Assembly: GCA_002685935.1 (NCBI GenBank) | Contig: NYZD01000064.1 | Span: 1-53,262, forward strand | Direction: 5' to 3' | Source: Planctomycetaceae bacterium | GTDB lineage: Bacteria > Planctomycetota > Phycisphaerae > Phycisphaerales > Zrk34 | DNA length: 53,262 bases | Part shown: piece by piece, positions 1 through 8,686 of the stretch | Layout of the letters: each line of letters opens with the position of its first letter | Numbering within the stretch: the first letter of the stretch is position 1 | The notes under the pieces: model-generated | Told to the model about the DNA's origin: nothing | What the model saw: the letters and a program-made list of their open reading frames with translations, nothing else | Database searches by the model: none | Translations under genes and position numbers: made by a program

Positions 1-1137
1 GTGTCATCGGCGGACCCACCGGCGGTATCTCGCAGATCGGCCTGAAACGCCACACGGTTCGAGTTGTTTATGCTGACCGCAGTGCTTAACGTGGTATTGA
101 ACACACCGTTGCCGTCGGGTGCGGCTTCCGCTTCACGCTGAATCTCGGTCAGTGAGCCTCCGGTGCCACTGAAGATGCGCTCATCATCCAGCGATCCGCC
201 GCTCGCGCCACTGATCGAGGTCTCAAACGCCGCCCGACCGAAGTCATTGATCGCCGGGCCGCGAAAGGTACTACCCAACGTGCCGTTGCCGCCGGGCGCT
301 GAATCGCCTTCACGAGCGATGTCAATCAGGTCGCTGCTGTTCGTGCCGCGCAGGATCAGATTGTCTTCTGCGGTCCCGCCGCTGTTGCCGGTGTAGTCGG
401 CCTCGAAGGCCACCTGCCCGAGATTGTTGATCGCCGGTTCGGATTGGATCGCGCTTGACGAGAACACTCCGTCACCATCATGAGCGGGATCCCCCTCCCG
501 CGCGACCTTCGTCAGGCCGGAGCCGGTACCGATGTAGATGCCCGTGTCGTCTGAACTGGCGCCGCTGGTCCCAGTGAGGGATCCGACGAACGCGACCTGC
601 CCCAGATCGTTGAGGTTGGGGATGCCGAAACTGAAGAACGTACCGTTGCCTTCCGGTGGCGCCGCACCCCCACGGGCGATTTGAGTCAGCGCTCCGCCCG
701 ACCCGCGGAAGACGCCCAGGTTATCGGCGGCTCCGCCGCTGGTACCGGTCAGGAACCCCGTGAACGCCAGCTGACCGGCGTCGTTGATTGCGGGATCGTC
801 GAAGGCAGCGGCGCTGAATGTCCCGTTGCCGTCGGGCGCCAACGCGCCTTCGCGGGCGATCTGCGTCAAGGCTCCGCCGCTGCCGCGGAAGATGCCGCCG
901 TCATCGCCCAGCGCCGCCGCTCGTGCCGGTGAGGACTCCCCGGAACCCAACCTGACCGGCATCGTTGAGGACGGCGCTGTCGAAAACAAAATTGGCGAAC
1001 GTTCCGTTGGCGTCCGGCGCTGCGTCGCCCTCCTGTGCGATGATGACGTGCGCGGCGTGGGTATTCGATCCCGCACCAGCCAATACCGCGATGAAGACCC
1101 AGACGGTCCATGACGTGTGTTGATGCGCCCTGTTCAC
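1..1137 (-). pseudogene. NxxGxxAF tandem-repeat exported protein, frameshifted and cut by window edge
   Basis: The protein consists of tandem units of about 65 residues. Each unit carries an INDxGQVAF-like motif (INDAGQLAF, LNDLGQVAF, INNLGQVAF, INDFGRAAF), then TGTSGG, then (I/V)FRGSGG, then IAREG and APDGNGTF. This matches the choice-of-anchor NxxGxxAF-repeat family of planctomycete surface proteins, whose function is unknown. The GTG start at 1137 is chosen because AAAGGAG lies about 8 bases upstream and the first 30 residues form a signal peptide (VWVFIAVLAGAGS then HAA). In the first repeat the frame breaks near 907-909. Removing one G from the GGG on the coding strand restores GGAGDDGGIF, the expected repeat sequence, and the frame then stays open to position 1. 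The 3' end, with any sorting signal, lies outside the window. The break is either a real pseudogene mutation or a one-base assembly error. Confidence 0.75.
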
Positions 1138-1345
1138 GAGGTGGCTCCTTTCCCAAATCCAGCGTGTACCCGACTCGCGATTGTCGCGGCGTGTGGACGT
1201 GACCGCGATTCCTCTTGTCCGCCTCATCATAGCCCGTCAACGAATTGGAAACAGCGCGTTCCGGGAGATTGTCCCCAGAACCGCAGGGATTCCTCCGCGC
1301 CCGGCGGGACTGCTATCCATCGCGGCGGTCGTCGCGGCTCGCTTC

Positions 1346-1516
1346 TCAAGCTGCCTGAAGCGCCACCACGTCGCACTTGAGCCGACCCCCTTCGCGCCGA
1401 AACGGTACCTGCACGCATCGGCGATCTGTCATCACACGCCAGCCGATGGTCGTGGCGTGAATCCCACGCGGCTCCAGTTGCCGTGCTTCGCGCAGCGGCA
1501 CCAGCGGCTTGCTCAC
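1346..1516 (-). other. Short unrecognised reading frame, possible gene fragment
   Basis: The stretch 1138-1803 has no gene I can recognise. Within it, a 57-codon minus-strand frame opening at a GTG reads like protein (REARQLEPRGIHATTIGWRV, then CVQVPFRREG and LKCDVVALQAA before a TGA). It has no ribosome binding site and a stop lies 9 codons upstream in frame. It may be the C-terminal end of a lost gene. The rest of 1231-1715 shows no consistent frame. Confidence 0.2.
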
Positions 1517-1715
1517 GATGCAGGATATTGAACGGCATCACGCACCCGTCGGCGCCCATGGGTCGTCGACAACTTCCGGTGAAAAGCCCACGGGGGATCA
1601 GCCGGCTCTGAGGTCCCATTGGACGGTCAAGTGCCCCGGACATGGGGCGTACCCGCCCGTCCCAAGTCCGGGCGACGGGCATCGGGTCGCACCCGCCCGG
1701 GGTCTGCTCCCAGGT

Positions 1716-1744
1716 TTGACCACGCCAGGACCGCGATCTAGTGT
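1716..1744 (+). promoter_or_regulatory. Candidate sigma-70 promoter of the first pseudopilin gene
   Basis: TTGACC at 1716-1721 is separated by exactly 17 bases from TAGTGT at 1739-1744, about 60 bases before the start at 1804. The paralogous gene downstream has the same TTGACC-17-TA arrangement, which strengthens both calls. Confidence 0.4.
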
Positions 1745-1803
1745 TCTGATGAGTGGTGTTCCATCTCCGCTCGGAGTCCGGCGCTGATAAGGAGTATTGC
1801 CTC

Positions 1804-2634
1804 ATGTCACATCGCTCTCGGGCTGGCGTGGGTTTCACGCTCGTGGAACTGCTGGTCGTGATCGCGATCATTGCTTTGTTGATGGCGATGCTCATGCCGG
1901 TGTTCAAGGCCGCGATCGAAGCGTCGCGGGTGACGGTCTGCGGCACGCATCTGAAGCAGATGCACATCCCGATGACGCAGATTGCGCTGGATCGTCAGAG
2001 CGGGCGGATGCCCCCGTGCGACTGGGGGCAAACGGTGATCGGTATGCTGCCTCCAAAGGGGGGATACCGCGGCAACCAGTTTGGTATTTGGGGACATGAG
2101 CTAATCGATTACGGCTTCACGAAGGATCTGGCGACGTGTCCGGGCATCACCGAGGAAACCGGCGGCAAGGAGCGCTGGACATTCTGGTACGCCTTCCCCC
2201 GATACGGGGGCACGGACTACCTTTACACCGGCGGCGCGAGCAATCATCCGTCTGCCGCCGGGCATCCGGGGTGGGGTTTCCCGTTCGGCAAGCCCGCGGG
2301 CAAATACATTTCACTGGATCTCGTGCTGCGCAACGATGGCACCGAGGCGCTGCCGAATGACGTGGTCTACTTTGGTGACATCGCTTACAACACTCCCAAC
2401 TCGTACCCCGGCACGATGTCCGGCTCAAGGAGATACCGGGACCCGAGCAATCACCGGGATGATAAGGTGACCAACAAATACGGCACGTCGATTTGGCCGT
2501 CGCAGGGCCGCGGGTCGAATCGACTCAAGGTCGACGGCAGTGTCGAGTGGTACGCATTCCCGCAGAAAGGCAGAATGTTGGGCACCCGCATGAGCGGGAA
2601 GATCATGGGCGACTACTACACGTCATATTTCTAA
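1804..2634 (+). CDS. Type II secretion-like pseudopilin, planctomycete H-X9-DG family (paralogue 1)
   Basis: The product is 276 residues long. It starts with a short basic leader and a prepilin cleavage/methylation motif, G-FTLVELLVVIAIIALLMAM, with Glu at +5 of the mature protein, followed by the hydrophobic helix. The long C-terminal part is not homologous to ordinary pilins. It has paired cysteines, a CDWGQTVIG block, a WGHELIDYGFTKDL block and a terminal GRGSNRLKVDGSVEW, which resembles the (H)-X9-DG signature of planctomycete prepilin-type proteins. ATG 1804 is chosen because AAGGAG lies 9 bases upstream. Such proteins are exported and inserted by a type IV prepilin peptidase/type II-like system; their role is unknown. 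It is a near twin of the next gene. Confidence 0.85.
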   Translation: MSHRSRAGVGFTLVELLVVIAIIALLMAMLMPVFKAAIEASRVTVCGTHLKQMHIPMTQIALDRQSGRMPPCDWGQTVIGMLPPKGGYRGNQFGIWGHELIDYGFTKDLATCPGITEETGGKERWTFWYAFPRYGGTDYLYTGGASNHPSAAGHPGWGFPFGKPAGKYISLDLVLRNDGTEALPNDVVYFGDIAYNTPNSYPGTMSGSRRYRDPSNHRDDKVTNKYGTSIWPSQGRGSNRLKVDGSVEWYAFPQKGRMLGTRMSGKIMGDYYTSYF

Positions 2635-2718
2635 TGTACGACAGACTTTGCGCGGACATCGACGTGCCGGGCATTGCTCGAGGCCGTGGCAAGCGTGGGT
2701 GGGGCCGGGAGGTCTGAT

Positions 2719-2747
2719 TTGACCGACAGACGGATTCCACCTACGTG
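2719..2747 (+). promoter_or_regulatory. Candidate sigma-70 promoter of the second pseudopilin gene
   Basis: TTGACC at 2719-2724 is followed after 17 bases by TACGTG at 2742-2747, 56 bases before the start at 2803. It has the same -35 and spacing as the element before the first copy. The region 2635-2802 between the paralogues holds nothing else I can identify. Confidence 0.4.
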
Positions 2748-2802
2748 TAGTAGATGTTTTCCACATCTGTCGGTCATTCGCCATCGAAAGGAGTGCCGAA
2801 CC

Positions 2803-3657
2803 ATGAGGTGCCGCCCTCGTTCATGCGCGGGTTTTACGCTGGTGGAACTGCTGGTCGTGATCGCGATCATGGCCATATTGATGGCACTGCTCATGCCGGT
2901 ATTGAAAAGCGCGGTCGAATCGACGCGGGTGACGATCTGCGCCTCGAATCTGAGTCAGATGCACGTTCCGATGACGCAGATTGCGCTGGATCGTCAGAGC
3001 GGGCGCTTGCCCCCGTGCGACTGGGGGCAGACGGTCATCGGCATGTTGCCCCCGATCGGTGGATACCGCGGCAGCCAGTTTGGCATTTGGGGACATGAGC
3101 TAATCGAATACGGCTTCACGAAGGATCTGGCGACGTGTCCGGGCATCACCGAAGAAACCCGCGGCAAGGAGCGCTGGACATTCTGGTACGCGTTCCCCGG
3201 GCTCGGGGGCACGGATTACCTTTACACCGGCGGCCACAGCAATCATCCGTCTGCGTCTGGCCCCCCCGGGTACGGCTTCCCGTGGGGTAAGCTCGGCGGC
3301 AAGTACATCTCACTGGATCTCGTGCTCCATAACGACGGCACCGAGGCACCGCCGAACGACGTGATCTATTTCGGTGACATCGCCTACAACACAACACCCT
3401 ATGACATGTGGGGCGGTTATAACTCGTATCCCGGCTGGTACTACAGCGGCTTGAAATACAAGGATCCGAGCAATCATCGCGATGAGAAGGTGACCAATAA
3501 ATACGGCACGTCGGAATGGCCGTCACAGGGACGCGGGTCGAATCGGCTCAAGGTCGACGGCAGCGTCGAGTGGTTCCAGTTCCCGCAGAAGGGCAGAATG
3601 CTGGGCGGACGCATGCGCGGGGCGTACATGGGCGATTACTACGCCGCGTATTATTGA
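2803..3657 (+). CDS. Type II secretion-like pseudopilin, planctomycete H-X9-DG family (paralogue 2)
   Basis: The product is 284 residues and is collinear with the gene at 1804-2634. It has the same G-FTLVELLVVIAIMAIL leader and methylation motif, the same MTQIALDRQSGR, CDWGQTVIGMLPP and CPGITEET blocks, and the same GRGSNRLKVDGSVEW end. Differences cluster after residue 200, where this copy has a short insertion (TPYDMWGGYN). ATG 2803 is preceded by AAAGGAG at good spacing. The pair is a tandem duplication with each copy carrying its own promoter and binding site. The stop is followed immediately, in the same frame, by a remnant of an unrelated gene. Confidence 0.85.
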   Translation: MRCRPRSCAGFTLVELLVVIAIMAILMALLMPVLKSAVESTRVTICASNLSQMHVPMTQIALDRQSGRLPPCDWGQTVIGMLPPIGGYRGSQFGIWGHELIEYGFTKDLATCPGITEETRGKERWTFWYAFPGLGGTDYLYTGGHSNHPSASGPPGYGFPWGKLGGKYISLDLVLHNDGTEAPPNDVIYFGDIAYNTTPYDMWGGYNSYPGWYYSGLKYKDPSNHRDEKVTNKYGTSEWPSQGRGSNRLKVDGSVEWFQFPQKGRMLGGRMRGAYMGDYYAAYY

Positions 3658-3963
3658 GGCGCGCCGCGCTTCGGCGATCTCGCCGTTGTTGGCAATCAGT
3701 GGGGAACTGGTGGTCTTGGTCATCCGTTGGGGTGGAGTGCCGATGTTGCTCCAATGCCTGATGGAGATGGTGTCGTAGATGTTGGCGACATGGCTGTGGT
3801 CGGATTCAACTGGACGCCACCAAGCGGAGGAACATCGCTAGCGGATGCCGCGACTGTGCCGATACCGAGCGCATTCATCGGTGCGTTGGCGATGATTGCC
3901 TCTGCTGGATTTGGGCGACGGTTACGTACGCGTTGTGCGCAGTACGGCGATCTCAGGCCGTAG
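3658..3963 (+). pseudogene. Remnant of a dockerin-like/anchored exported protein (C-terminus only)
   Basis: Directly after the stop of the second pseudopilin, and in the same frame, the DNA encodes FGDLAVVGNQWGTGG and then DGDGVVDVGDMAVVGFNW. These are two dockerin-like calcium-loop repeats of the type found near the C-terminus of many planctomycete exported proteins. A serine/threonine stretch, a hydrophobic segment (IPSAFIGALAMIASAGFG) and basic residues (RRLRTR) follow, as in a PEP-CTERM-like anchor. No start codon with a binding site, no signal peptide and no N-terminal domain precede it. The intact gene was probably removed when the pseudopilin end was joined to it. A 78-codon frame from 3727 could in principle still be translated. 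Confidence 0.6.
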
Positions 3964-3999
3964 GCGACGATAGTATTTCACGAAGATGGAGTCACCGTG

Positions 4000-5073
4000 A
4001 TGGGTCCGCACAGGATGACATTGAGACAGCATCAGGCTCTTTTGTTTTACAAGGATGATTCAGGACCCACCCAGCAATGGACGGGATTTCCGTTCGATCC
4101 GAACAACATCCGACCGGTCGAGCCCGGCGAGGCTGGCGGACCGCCATCGGTTGGTACAGCGGGCACAAGCGTCCAGGATTATCAGGAAGCGTTCGACCTG
4201 GATGCTGAAGATCAGATTGACTTTGAGGTCATTCGCCCTGATAGGCCGTACGAGATCGATCTGAACGTCATTTCGGATGTGAACAGGTTCGGTGTATACC
4301 GTCCGGTGGGTCAGAATCTGTACTACTCGTTCGACGATGACGGGCCGTCCGGCTGGGCGCTGCCCAATCCGGATGTCCCGACCAATTCATCGCCGGATCG
4401 CGCGGTTGAGATCTTCACCGATCCGTCGTTCACCATCACGCCGTTCAATGTGGCGACGATTCCCGTGGAGAATCCCTACGCTGACGAAGTCGACCTGTTC
4501 CTGGCTCCCAATCCCAATGCGACATCCGCGCGGGAAGACGACGACGTGGACGCATTGGACATGCACGTGGACAACAACAACGACAACCATCCAGATTCGA
4601 TCTTCGCCAACCGGTATTGGTCACCGGATCACGAGGCCAATCTGAATCTGGATCCCGGCGACATCTACCTCACACGGAACGGCGCCGGGGCGAACCAGAT
4701 TCTCGCGCTGGACGACGTGGTCAACTTCGGGCTCAGTGATGAGGTCGACGTGGACGCGTTTGAATTCGCCGCGTTAACGCAGAACGAGTTCACCGCTGTA
4801 TTTCCCAACTCGGGACAGGTGTTCGCACCGTTCGTACTGGTCGGCCTGTTGAGCGTGGATCAGGATGATCCCGATACCACGGCATTTGATGAATCGGGCG
4901 GCCTGAACCCCAACGTGATCTACATCACCGACCTGGCCGGCACGACGCTCGCCGTGCACGGTCGATACACCGGTGACGTGGACGCAATCGCGTTGATTCC
5001 CACACCGGCCGCCGGTCTGGCTGGTCTGGCGTTGCTTGGCATCGGCCTGGCGCGTCGTCGCCGAGACGTGTAA
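4000..5073 (+). CDS. PEP-CTERM-like exported protein, possibly 5'-truncated
   Basis: The 357-residue product ends in IPTPAAGLAGLALLGIGLA followed by RRRR and two acidic/aliphatic residues. This is a PEP-CTERM-type sorting signal in the PTPAA variant, which would direct it to an exosortase and the outer surface. The body is acidic and rich in Asp, Asn and Pro (DDDVDALDMHVDNNNDNHPD near residues 175-200), with no enzyme motif I recognise. The N-terminus (MGPHRMTLRQHQALLFYKDD) is not a signal peptide, although sorted proteins need one, so the annotated start probably lies inside a truncated gene. A GTG directly precedes the ATG. GGAG lies upstream, and an in-frame stop at 3961 closes the frame. 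A strong terminator follows. Confidence 0.65.
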   Translation: MGPHRMTLRQHQALLFYKDDSGPTQQWTGFPFDPNNIRPVEPGEAGGPPSVGTAGTSVQDYQEAFDLDAEDQIDFEVIRPDRPYEIDLNVISDVNRFGVYRPVGQNLYYSFDDDGPSGWALPNPDVPTNSSPDRAVEIFTDPSFTITPFNVATIPVENPYADEVDLFLAPNPNATSAREDDDVDALDMHVDNNNDNHPDSIFANRYWSPDHEANLNLDPGDIYLTRNGAGANQILALDDVVNFGLSDEVDVDAFEFAALTQNEFTAVFPNSGQVFAPFVLVGLLSVDQDDPDTTAFDESGGLNPNVIYITDLAGTTLAVHGRYTGDVDAIALIPTPAAGLAGLALLGIGLARRRRDV

Positions 5074-5098
5074 CACTTCTGAACATTGACCATTCACA

Positions 5099-5135
5099 AC
5101 AGCCCTCGACGTTTGGCGTCGAGGGCTGTTTCGTT
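5099..5135 (+). terminator. Rho-independent terminator
   Basis: A perfect 13-base-pair stem (5099-5111 with 5117-5129) closes a TTTGG loop and is followed by TTCGTT. It ends the PEP-CTERM-like gene 25 bases after its stop. The inverted-repeat symmetry could also serve the opposite strand. Confidence 0.75.
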
Positions 5136-5173
5136 GGTAGTACGGTTGCTTAGTCCCGCCCGTGCGTTCGCGA

Positions 5174-5473
5174 TTACTGCTGATCAACCTGGAACGAAAA
5201 CATGCCGATGTTGCGGACCTCGAAACGGAGTTGTACGGGTGTGCCGTTCAGTGCGGTCAGATCAACGGTACCGTTCCAGGCGATCGACAGGTCGGCGGGC
5301 GTGCATTGGGTCACGCCTCAGGATTCCAGTTCAAAACCTTCGTACGCCTTGGTATAGCCGACATGTTGCCTGAACTCGGGGCGACGCACGATCGAAGCGC
5401 GGACGCCGTGGTCGCGGTAGGGCACGTTCTTCACGTGGGAAGCGGCATCACGCAACCATGCGCACGTTGGCAT
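5174..5473 (-). pseudogene. Decayed C-terminal fragment of a planctomycete hydrolase-like protein
   Basis: On the minus strand one frame reads VGYTKAYEGFELES, a TGA stop (5318-5320), then CTPADLSIAWNGTVDL, ALNGTPVQLRFEVRN and IGMFSFQ before TAA at 5174. The second half resembles the usual C-terminal beta-strand of planctomycete glycosidase-like and LamG-like proteins (xDLSALxGxPVRLRFxxRxAxLYSF). The internal stop and the absence of the body of the protein make this a remnant. It lies directly downstream of the amidohydrolase gene on the same strand. The parent family is an inference from that short signature. Confidence 0.45.
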
Positions 5474-5481
5474 CTCCTGGT

Positions 5482-6492
5482 CTACCGGCGCGCGAACAGT
5501 TCGGCGGCGTTGTCATAGAAGATCGCCTCAACCTGCGCGTCGCTCATCTTGCAGGCGTGGCAAGCGAACTTGAGCATGCGCAGGGATTCATGATTGACGA
5601 AGGTAAACCCCGTCTTGCCGCCGGCCGTGTGCAGGCCGAATTCAATCTGATCGTCGTACACCCAGGAAAAGAAATCAGCCACGGCGATACAGCGGCCATG
5701 GAAATGCGAGAATGGCCAGTCCGATCCCCACATCAACCGAGAGTGGCCGAACGTCATCAGGATTGCCTCGAAAGACCCGGACTCGCACACACTCGACGTG
5801 TCGAAATATACGTTGGGCAGATCGGCGATGGCGCCGATGCCGCGCGCGGTGTGTCCGGGGTTCAGGCCACGTGCGCCGTGCGCCAGCACGATCTTCATGT
5901 CAGGATAGGTTTCGCAATAGTGCCGGATCGTCGCCTGATTGCTCTCGTCCGCCAGGGCCTTATCGAGCACCAGGTGCACGACGATCGGCAGTTTCGCCTC
6001 ATGTGCGACGGGCATCACGTGCTCGGGCAGATACTCCACCATTGGGGCCTGCAGCGTGTCGGCACGCGGCGCCATCAGGTGATAGGGTTTTAGCGAAACC
6101 GGCTTATGCCGATCGATATCGGCGCGAAGCTGATCGGCGGTCATGTCGGGATGGATCACGACGCTCGACCCGCTGACGCTGTCGGTTAGAGCTTCTCTGG
6201 CGGCAAAGGCGTTACCTTCATCACGATTCTCTCCGGTGAGGGTGGTCGGCAGCATATTGGCGCCGGCGACAGTACGCCCGGGAAGTATCCAGTGCAGGTG
6301 ATCCCGGTATGACGCCATGTCGGCCACCTCGGGGGTGTTGGCGACCACTGCATCGAGACGATCGCTGCTGAAACCGCTGCGCAGTCCGATATGGATGTGT
6401 GAATCGTAAATGCGGTCGGGTACGAAGCTGTCGAGTTCAACTCGAAAAAACCGCGTGTCCGCCTCGGCCAGAAACCATTTAGGTGAGACCAT
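5482..6492 (-). CDS. Amidohydrolase-2 family metal-dependent hydrolase
   Basis: The product is 336 residues and folds, by family, as a TIM barrel with a catalytic metal. Visible landmarks are DSHIHIG at about residues 30-36 (the HxH metal site), PIVVHLVL in mid-barrel, IVLAHGARG, NVYFDTSSV, and MWGSDWPF with the late metal-binding Asp. The family includes decarboxylases and lactone or amide hydrolases acting on small aromatic or sugar acids. The substrate cannot be read from the sequence. It is the last gene of a three-gene minus-strand operon, 3 bases after the aminotransferase stop, so it probably acts on the same compound. The stop is at 5482. Confidence 0.85.
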   Translation of the reverse strand: MVSPKWFLAEADTRFFRVELDSFVPDRIYDSHIHIGLRSGFSSDRLDAVVANTPEVADMASYRDHLHWILPGRTVAGANMLPTTLTGENRDEGNAFAAREALTDSVSGSSVVIHPDMTADQLRADIDRHKPVSLKPYHLMAPRADTLQAPMVEYLPEHVMPVAHEAKLPIVVHLVLDKALADESNQATIRHYCETYPDMKIVLAHGARGLNPGHTARGIGAIADLPNVYFDTSSVCESGSFEAILMTFGHSRLMWGSDWPFSHFHGRCIAVADFFSWVYDDQIEFGLHTAGGKTGFTFVNHESLRMLKFACHACKMSDAQVEAIFYDNAAELFARR

Positions 6493-6495
6493 GGT

Positions 6496-7836
6496 TCACT
6501 TTCTTCGGGACTGATTGGATTCTTGGCGTTCGTATCGCCTCAACGCGTCGATGTTCGCCTCAACTTTGTAGATGATGTCGGCGACGCGCTGCATGACTCG
6601 GGCGGCCGGTTTGTAGAATCGGAACATCATCTGCAAGCCATGATTCATGAGGTCCGTCGCCTGCGGATAGTTCTGCTTCCGGTAATCGATCTGGGCGCGG
6701 CGAAGATTGTCGTGCCAGACCGTACGTGGGCCTTTGTAGGTTTGCCAGTGCAGCCGGGCCCAGGTGGGGATCAACGATGTCACGTAAGCAGTCATGCCCA
6801 GCCCCTCCGCCTGCACCGCCTTCAAGAACGTATCACGATGAATACCCGCAGCCCTGCTGCGGAATCGCATCGACCACATGTAATACGACGCGTCACCGTG
6901 CGTGCTGTGCCTGGGCCACGCCAGGAACTGACTGTCCTTGAGCAACGACCGCACCATTGCGACGTTACGCCGGCGGGCGTCGATCTCGCGCGGCAGCTTC
7001 TTCAACTGCTCAGCCAGGAGGGCCGCCTCGATCGTGGTGACCCGATAGGTATAGATCAGTGAATCGACGTACGGCCGCAGGTCATCCGGGAAGCCCTCCT
7101 CCATCGACCGGGCGCTATGCTGGCAATCGAGGCAGGCGCGCCAATACACATCCTTATCCGGCGTGACAAAGTATCCGGCCTCGGTCGTGCCCAGCTGCTT
7201 GCCGCCCATACAACTGAAGCCCGCGGCGTCGCCGAAGTTCCCCACGCCGACGCCCTTCCATGTCGCGCCATGGGCCTGGCTGCAATCTTCCACGACAGCG
7301 ATGCCGTGACGTTTGGCGAGGCGCATGATGGCGGTCATGTCGGCGGGGTGGCCGTACATGTGCACCGGCAGGATGGCGCGGGTGCGTCTTGTGATGCGCG
7401 CCTCGATCCGTTTGGGATCGATCAGGCCGGTCTGCGAATTGACGTCAGCAAAGACGGGGATCGCATTCTGATGCAGGATGCACGACGTGGACGCACCCCA
7501 CGAATAAGGCGTGGTGATGACTTCATCTCCGGCGGCAACGTCGAGCCCCGCCAGCGCCATCTGCAGGGCGCTATGCCCGGAACCGGTGGCCAGCACATGG
7601 CGCCCACCGTGATGACGCGATAGCGCTTCTTCGGCCTCACGCACTTCCGGCACGTCACGGGAAAATCCCAGCACGCGGCCCGTCTCCAGAATCTCCGTCA
7701 CCCGCCGAAGCGCCCGCTTGGTGAAGTAAGGGTACGTCGGTTGATTCACTGTGCCTACGGGTTCGCCGCCGAGCAGCGCGAGTTGACGGATCGCTGCCGC
7801 GGATCGTTTCCGAGAAGTTACAGAAGCGCTTGCCAC
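6496..7836 (-). CDS. DegT/DnrJ/EryC1/StrS-type PLP aminotransferase
   Basis: The family transfers an amino group, usually from glutamate, to keto-sugars, using pyridoxal phosphate. The sequence shows ALLGGEPVG near the N-terminus, GSGHSALQMALAGLD, GDEVITTPYSW, an AILPVHMYGHPADM block, VVEDCSQAHGA (cofactor-ring Asp) and SCMGGKQLGTTEAGYF, where the Lys at about 213 is the expected Schiff-base lysine. I chose the GTG at 7836, giving 446 residues, because GGAG precedes it and it leaves a 13-base gap to the upstream gene. The ATG at 7896 would instead overlap that gene by 47 bases. The C-terminal 60 residues are basic and helical. Middle gene of the operon. Confidence 0.85.
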   Translation of the reverse strand: MASASVTSRKRSAAAIRQLALLGGEPVGTVNQPTYPYFTKRALRRVTEILETGRVLGFSRDVPEVREAEEALSRHHGGRHVLATGSGHSALQMALAGLDVAAGDEVITTPYSWGASTSCILHQNAIPVFADVNSQTGLIDPKRIEARITRRTRAILPVHMYGHPADMTAIMRLAKRHGIAVVEDCSQAHGATWKGVGVGNFGDAAGFSCMGGKQLGTTEAGYFVTPDKDVYWRACLDCQHSARSMEEGFPDDLRPYVDSLIYTYRVTTIEAALLAEQLKKLPREIDARRRNVAMVRSLLKDSQFLAWPRHSTHGDASYYMWSMRFRSRAAGIHRDTFLKAVQAEGLGMTAYVTSLIPTWARLHWQTYKGPRTVWHDNLRRAQIDYRKQNYPQATDLMNHGLQMMFRFYKPAARVMQRVADIIYKVEANIDALRRYERQESNQSRRK

Positions 7837-7849
7837 GTTGACTCCAATA

Positions 7850-8608
7850 TCAAGCTGGGCCCCGGTGGGCATCGACGATGCGGCCGTTCTGGACAAACAG
7901 TTCGTTGGTGTCCGCCGGGTCGTCGCCCGGCATGGGCGCAGCGGTGTACTGCGCGAGATACACCCGACGTGGCTTGCCGGTTGGATTCGCCCCGCTGCGG
8001 TGGAACGTCATGCCGGAGAACACCGCCATGCCGCCGGCCGACATGATGACCGGCTCGCCTGGATCGTCGCCAAAGTAGCCGACCAGATCATTCGTCTCTG
8101 CCATCCGCTCGTGATCAACGACGCGTTTGTCACCAAGCCGCCGCATGGGCAGCATGTACACCGTGCCGTTGGCTTCGCTGACGTCGTCCAGCGCGCACCA
8201 GCAGCTCAGAATCTCCGGATGGTCACCGATGCGCTGCTGCGCATAGCCCGAGTCCTGGTGCCATGCGAATTCCATCGACGTTTTGCCGTGCTTCACCACG
8301 AACTGATCGGACTTGAAATACACGGTGTCGCCGAGGACCGAACGACATGTCGAGGCCATCAGGTCACTGAACACGAAGCGGCGCAGATCGACAAAGGTCG
8401 ATGCGGCCGCACCGATGAAGTACCGCTGGTTGCGATGGTTGATGCCGATGACATCCGTGCCCTGCGCGTCCATCTCGGCGTCCATCTTCTCGATCGCGGA
8501 TTGGCACGCACGACGAAGCAGCGCGAGATGCTCGTCGGGGATCACTGATTCGAGCACGAAGTAGCCGTCGGTGTGGAACTGTTCGATCTTGTTGTCGGTG
8601 ATGCTCAC
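7850..8608 (-). CDS. Phytanoyl-CoA dioxygenase (PhyH) family Fe(II)/2-oxoglutarate oxygenase
   Basis: The 252-residue product has the HxD...H iron triad of the family: His117 and Asp119 in FAWHQDSGY, and His203 in FHRSGANP. An Arg at about 214 in GKPRRVY would bind 2-oxoglutarate. The N-terminal EQFHTDGYFVLESVIPDEHL is the usual opening of PhyH proteins. These enzymes hydroxylate or otherwise oxidise small organic compounds; bacterial members often modify secondary metabolites or sugars, and the substrate here is unknown. It is the first gene of the minus-strand operon, with an aminotransferase and an amidohydrolase behind it, and is divergent from the lyase-like gene at 8992. Confidence 0.85.
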   Translation of the reverse strand: MSITDNKIEQFHTDGYFVLESVIPDEHLALLRRACQSAIEKMDAEMDAQGTDVIGINHRNQRYFIGAAASTFVDLRRFVFSDLMASTCRSVLGDTVYFKSDQFVVKHGKTSMEFAWHQDSGYAQQRIGDHPEILSCWCALDDVSEANGTVYMLPMRRLGDKRVVDHERMAETNDLVGYFGDDPGEPVIMSAGGMAVFSGMTFHRSGANPTGKPRRVYLAQYTAAPMPGDDPADTNELFVQNGRIVDAHRGPA

Positions 8609-8686
8609 GCTCGGATCACTCCAATCGCTCCCACTGTGCGCCTCGCGTATCGGTCACGGCAGACTCCAGAATGTGCCCGCGATGAC

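Noticed and set aside
1227-1967. 246-codon minus-strand frame crossing the first pseudopilin
   Set aside because: It overlaps the clearly coding pseudopilin start and has an arginine-rich, motif-free product. Only the short frame at 1346-1516 looked protein-like.
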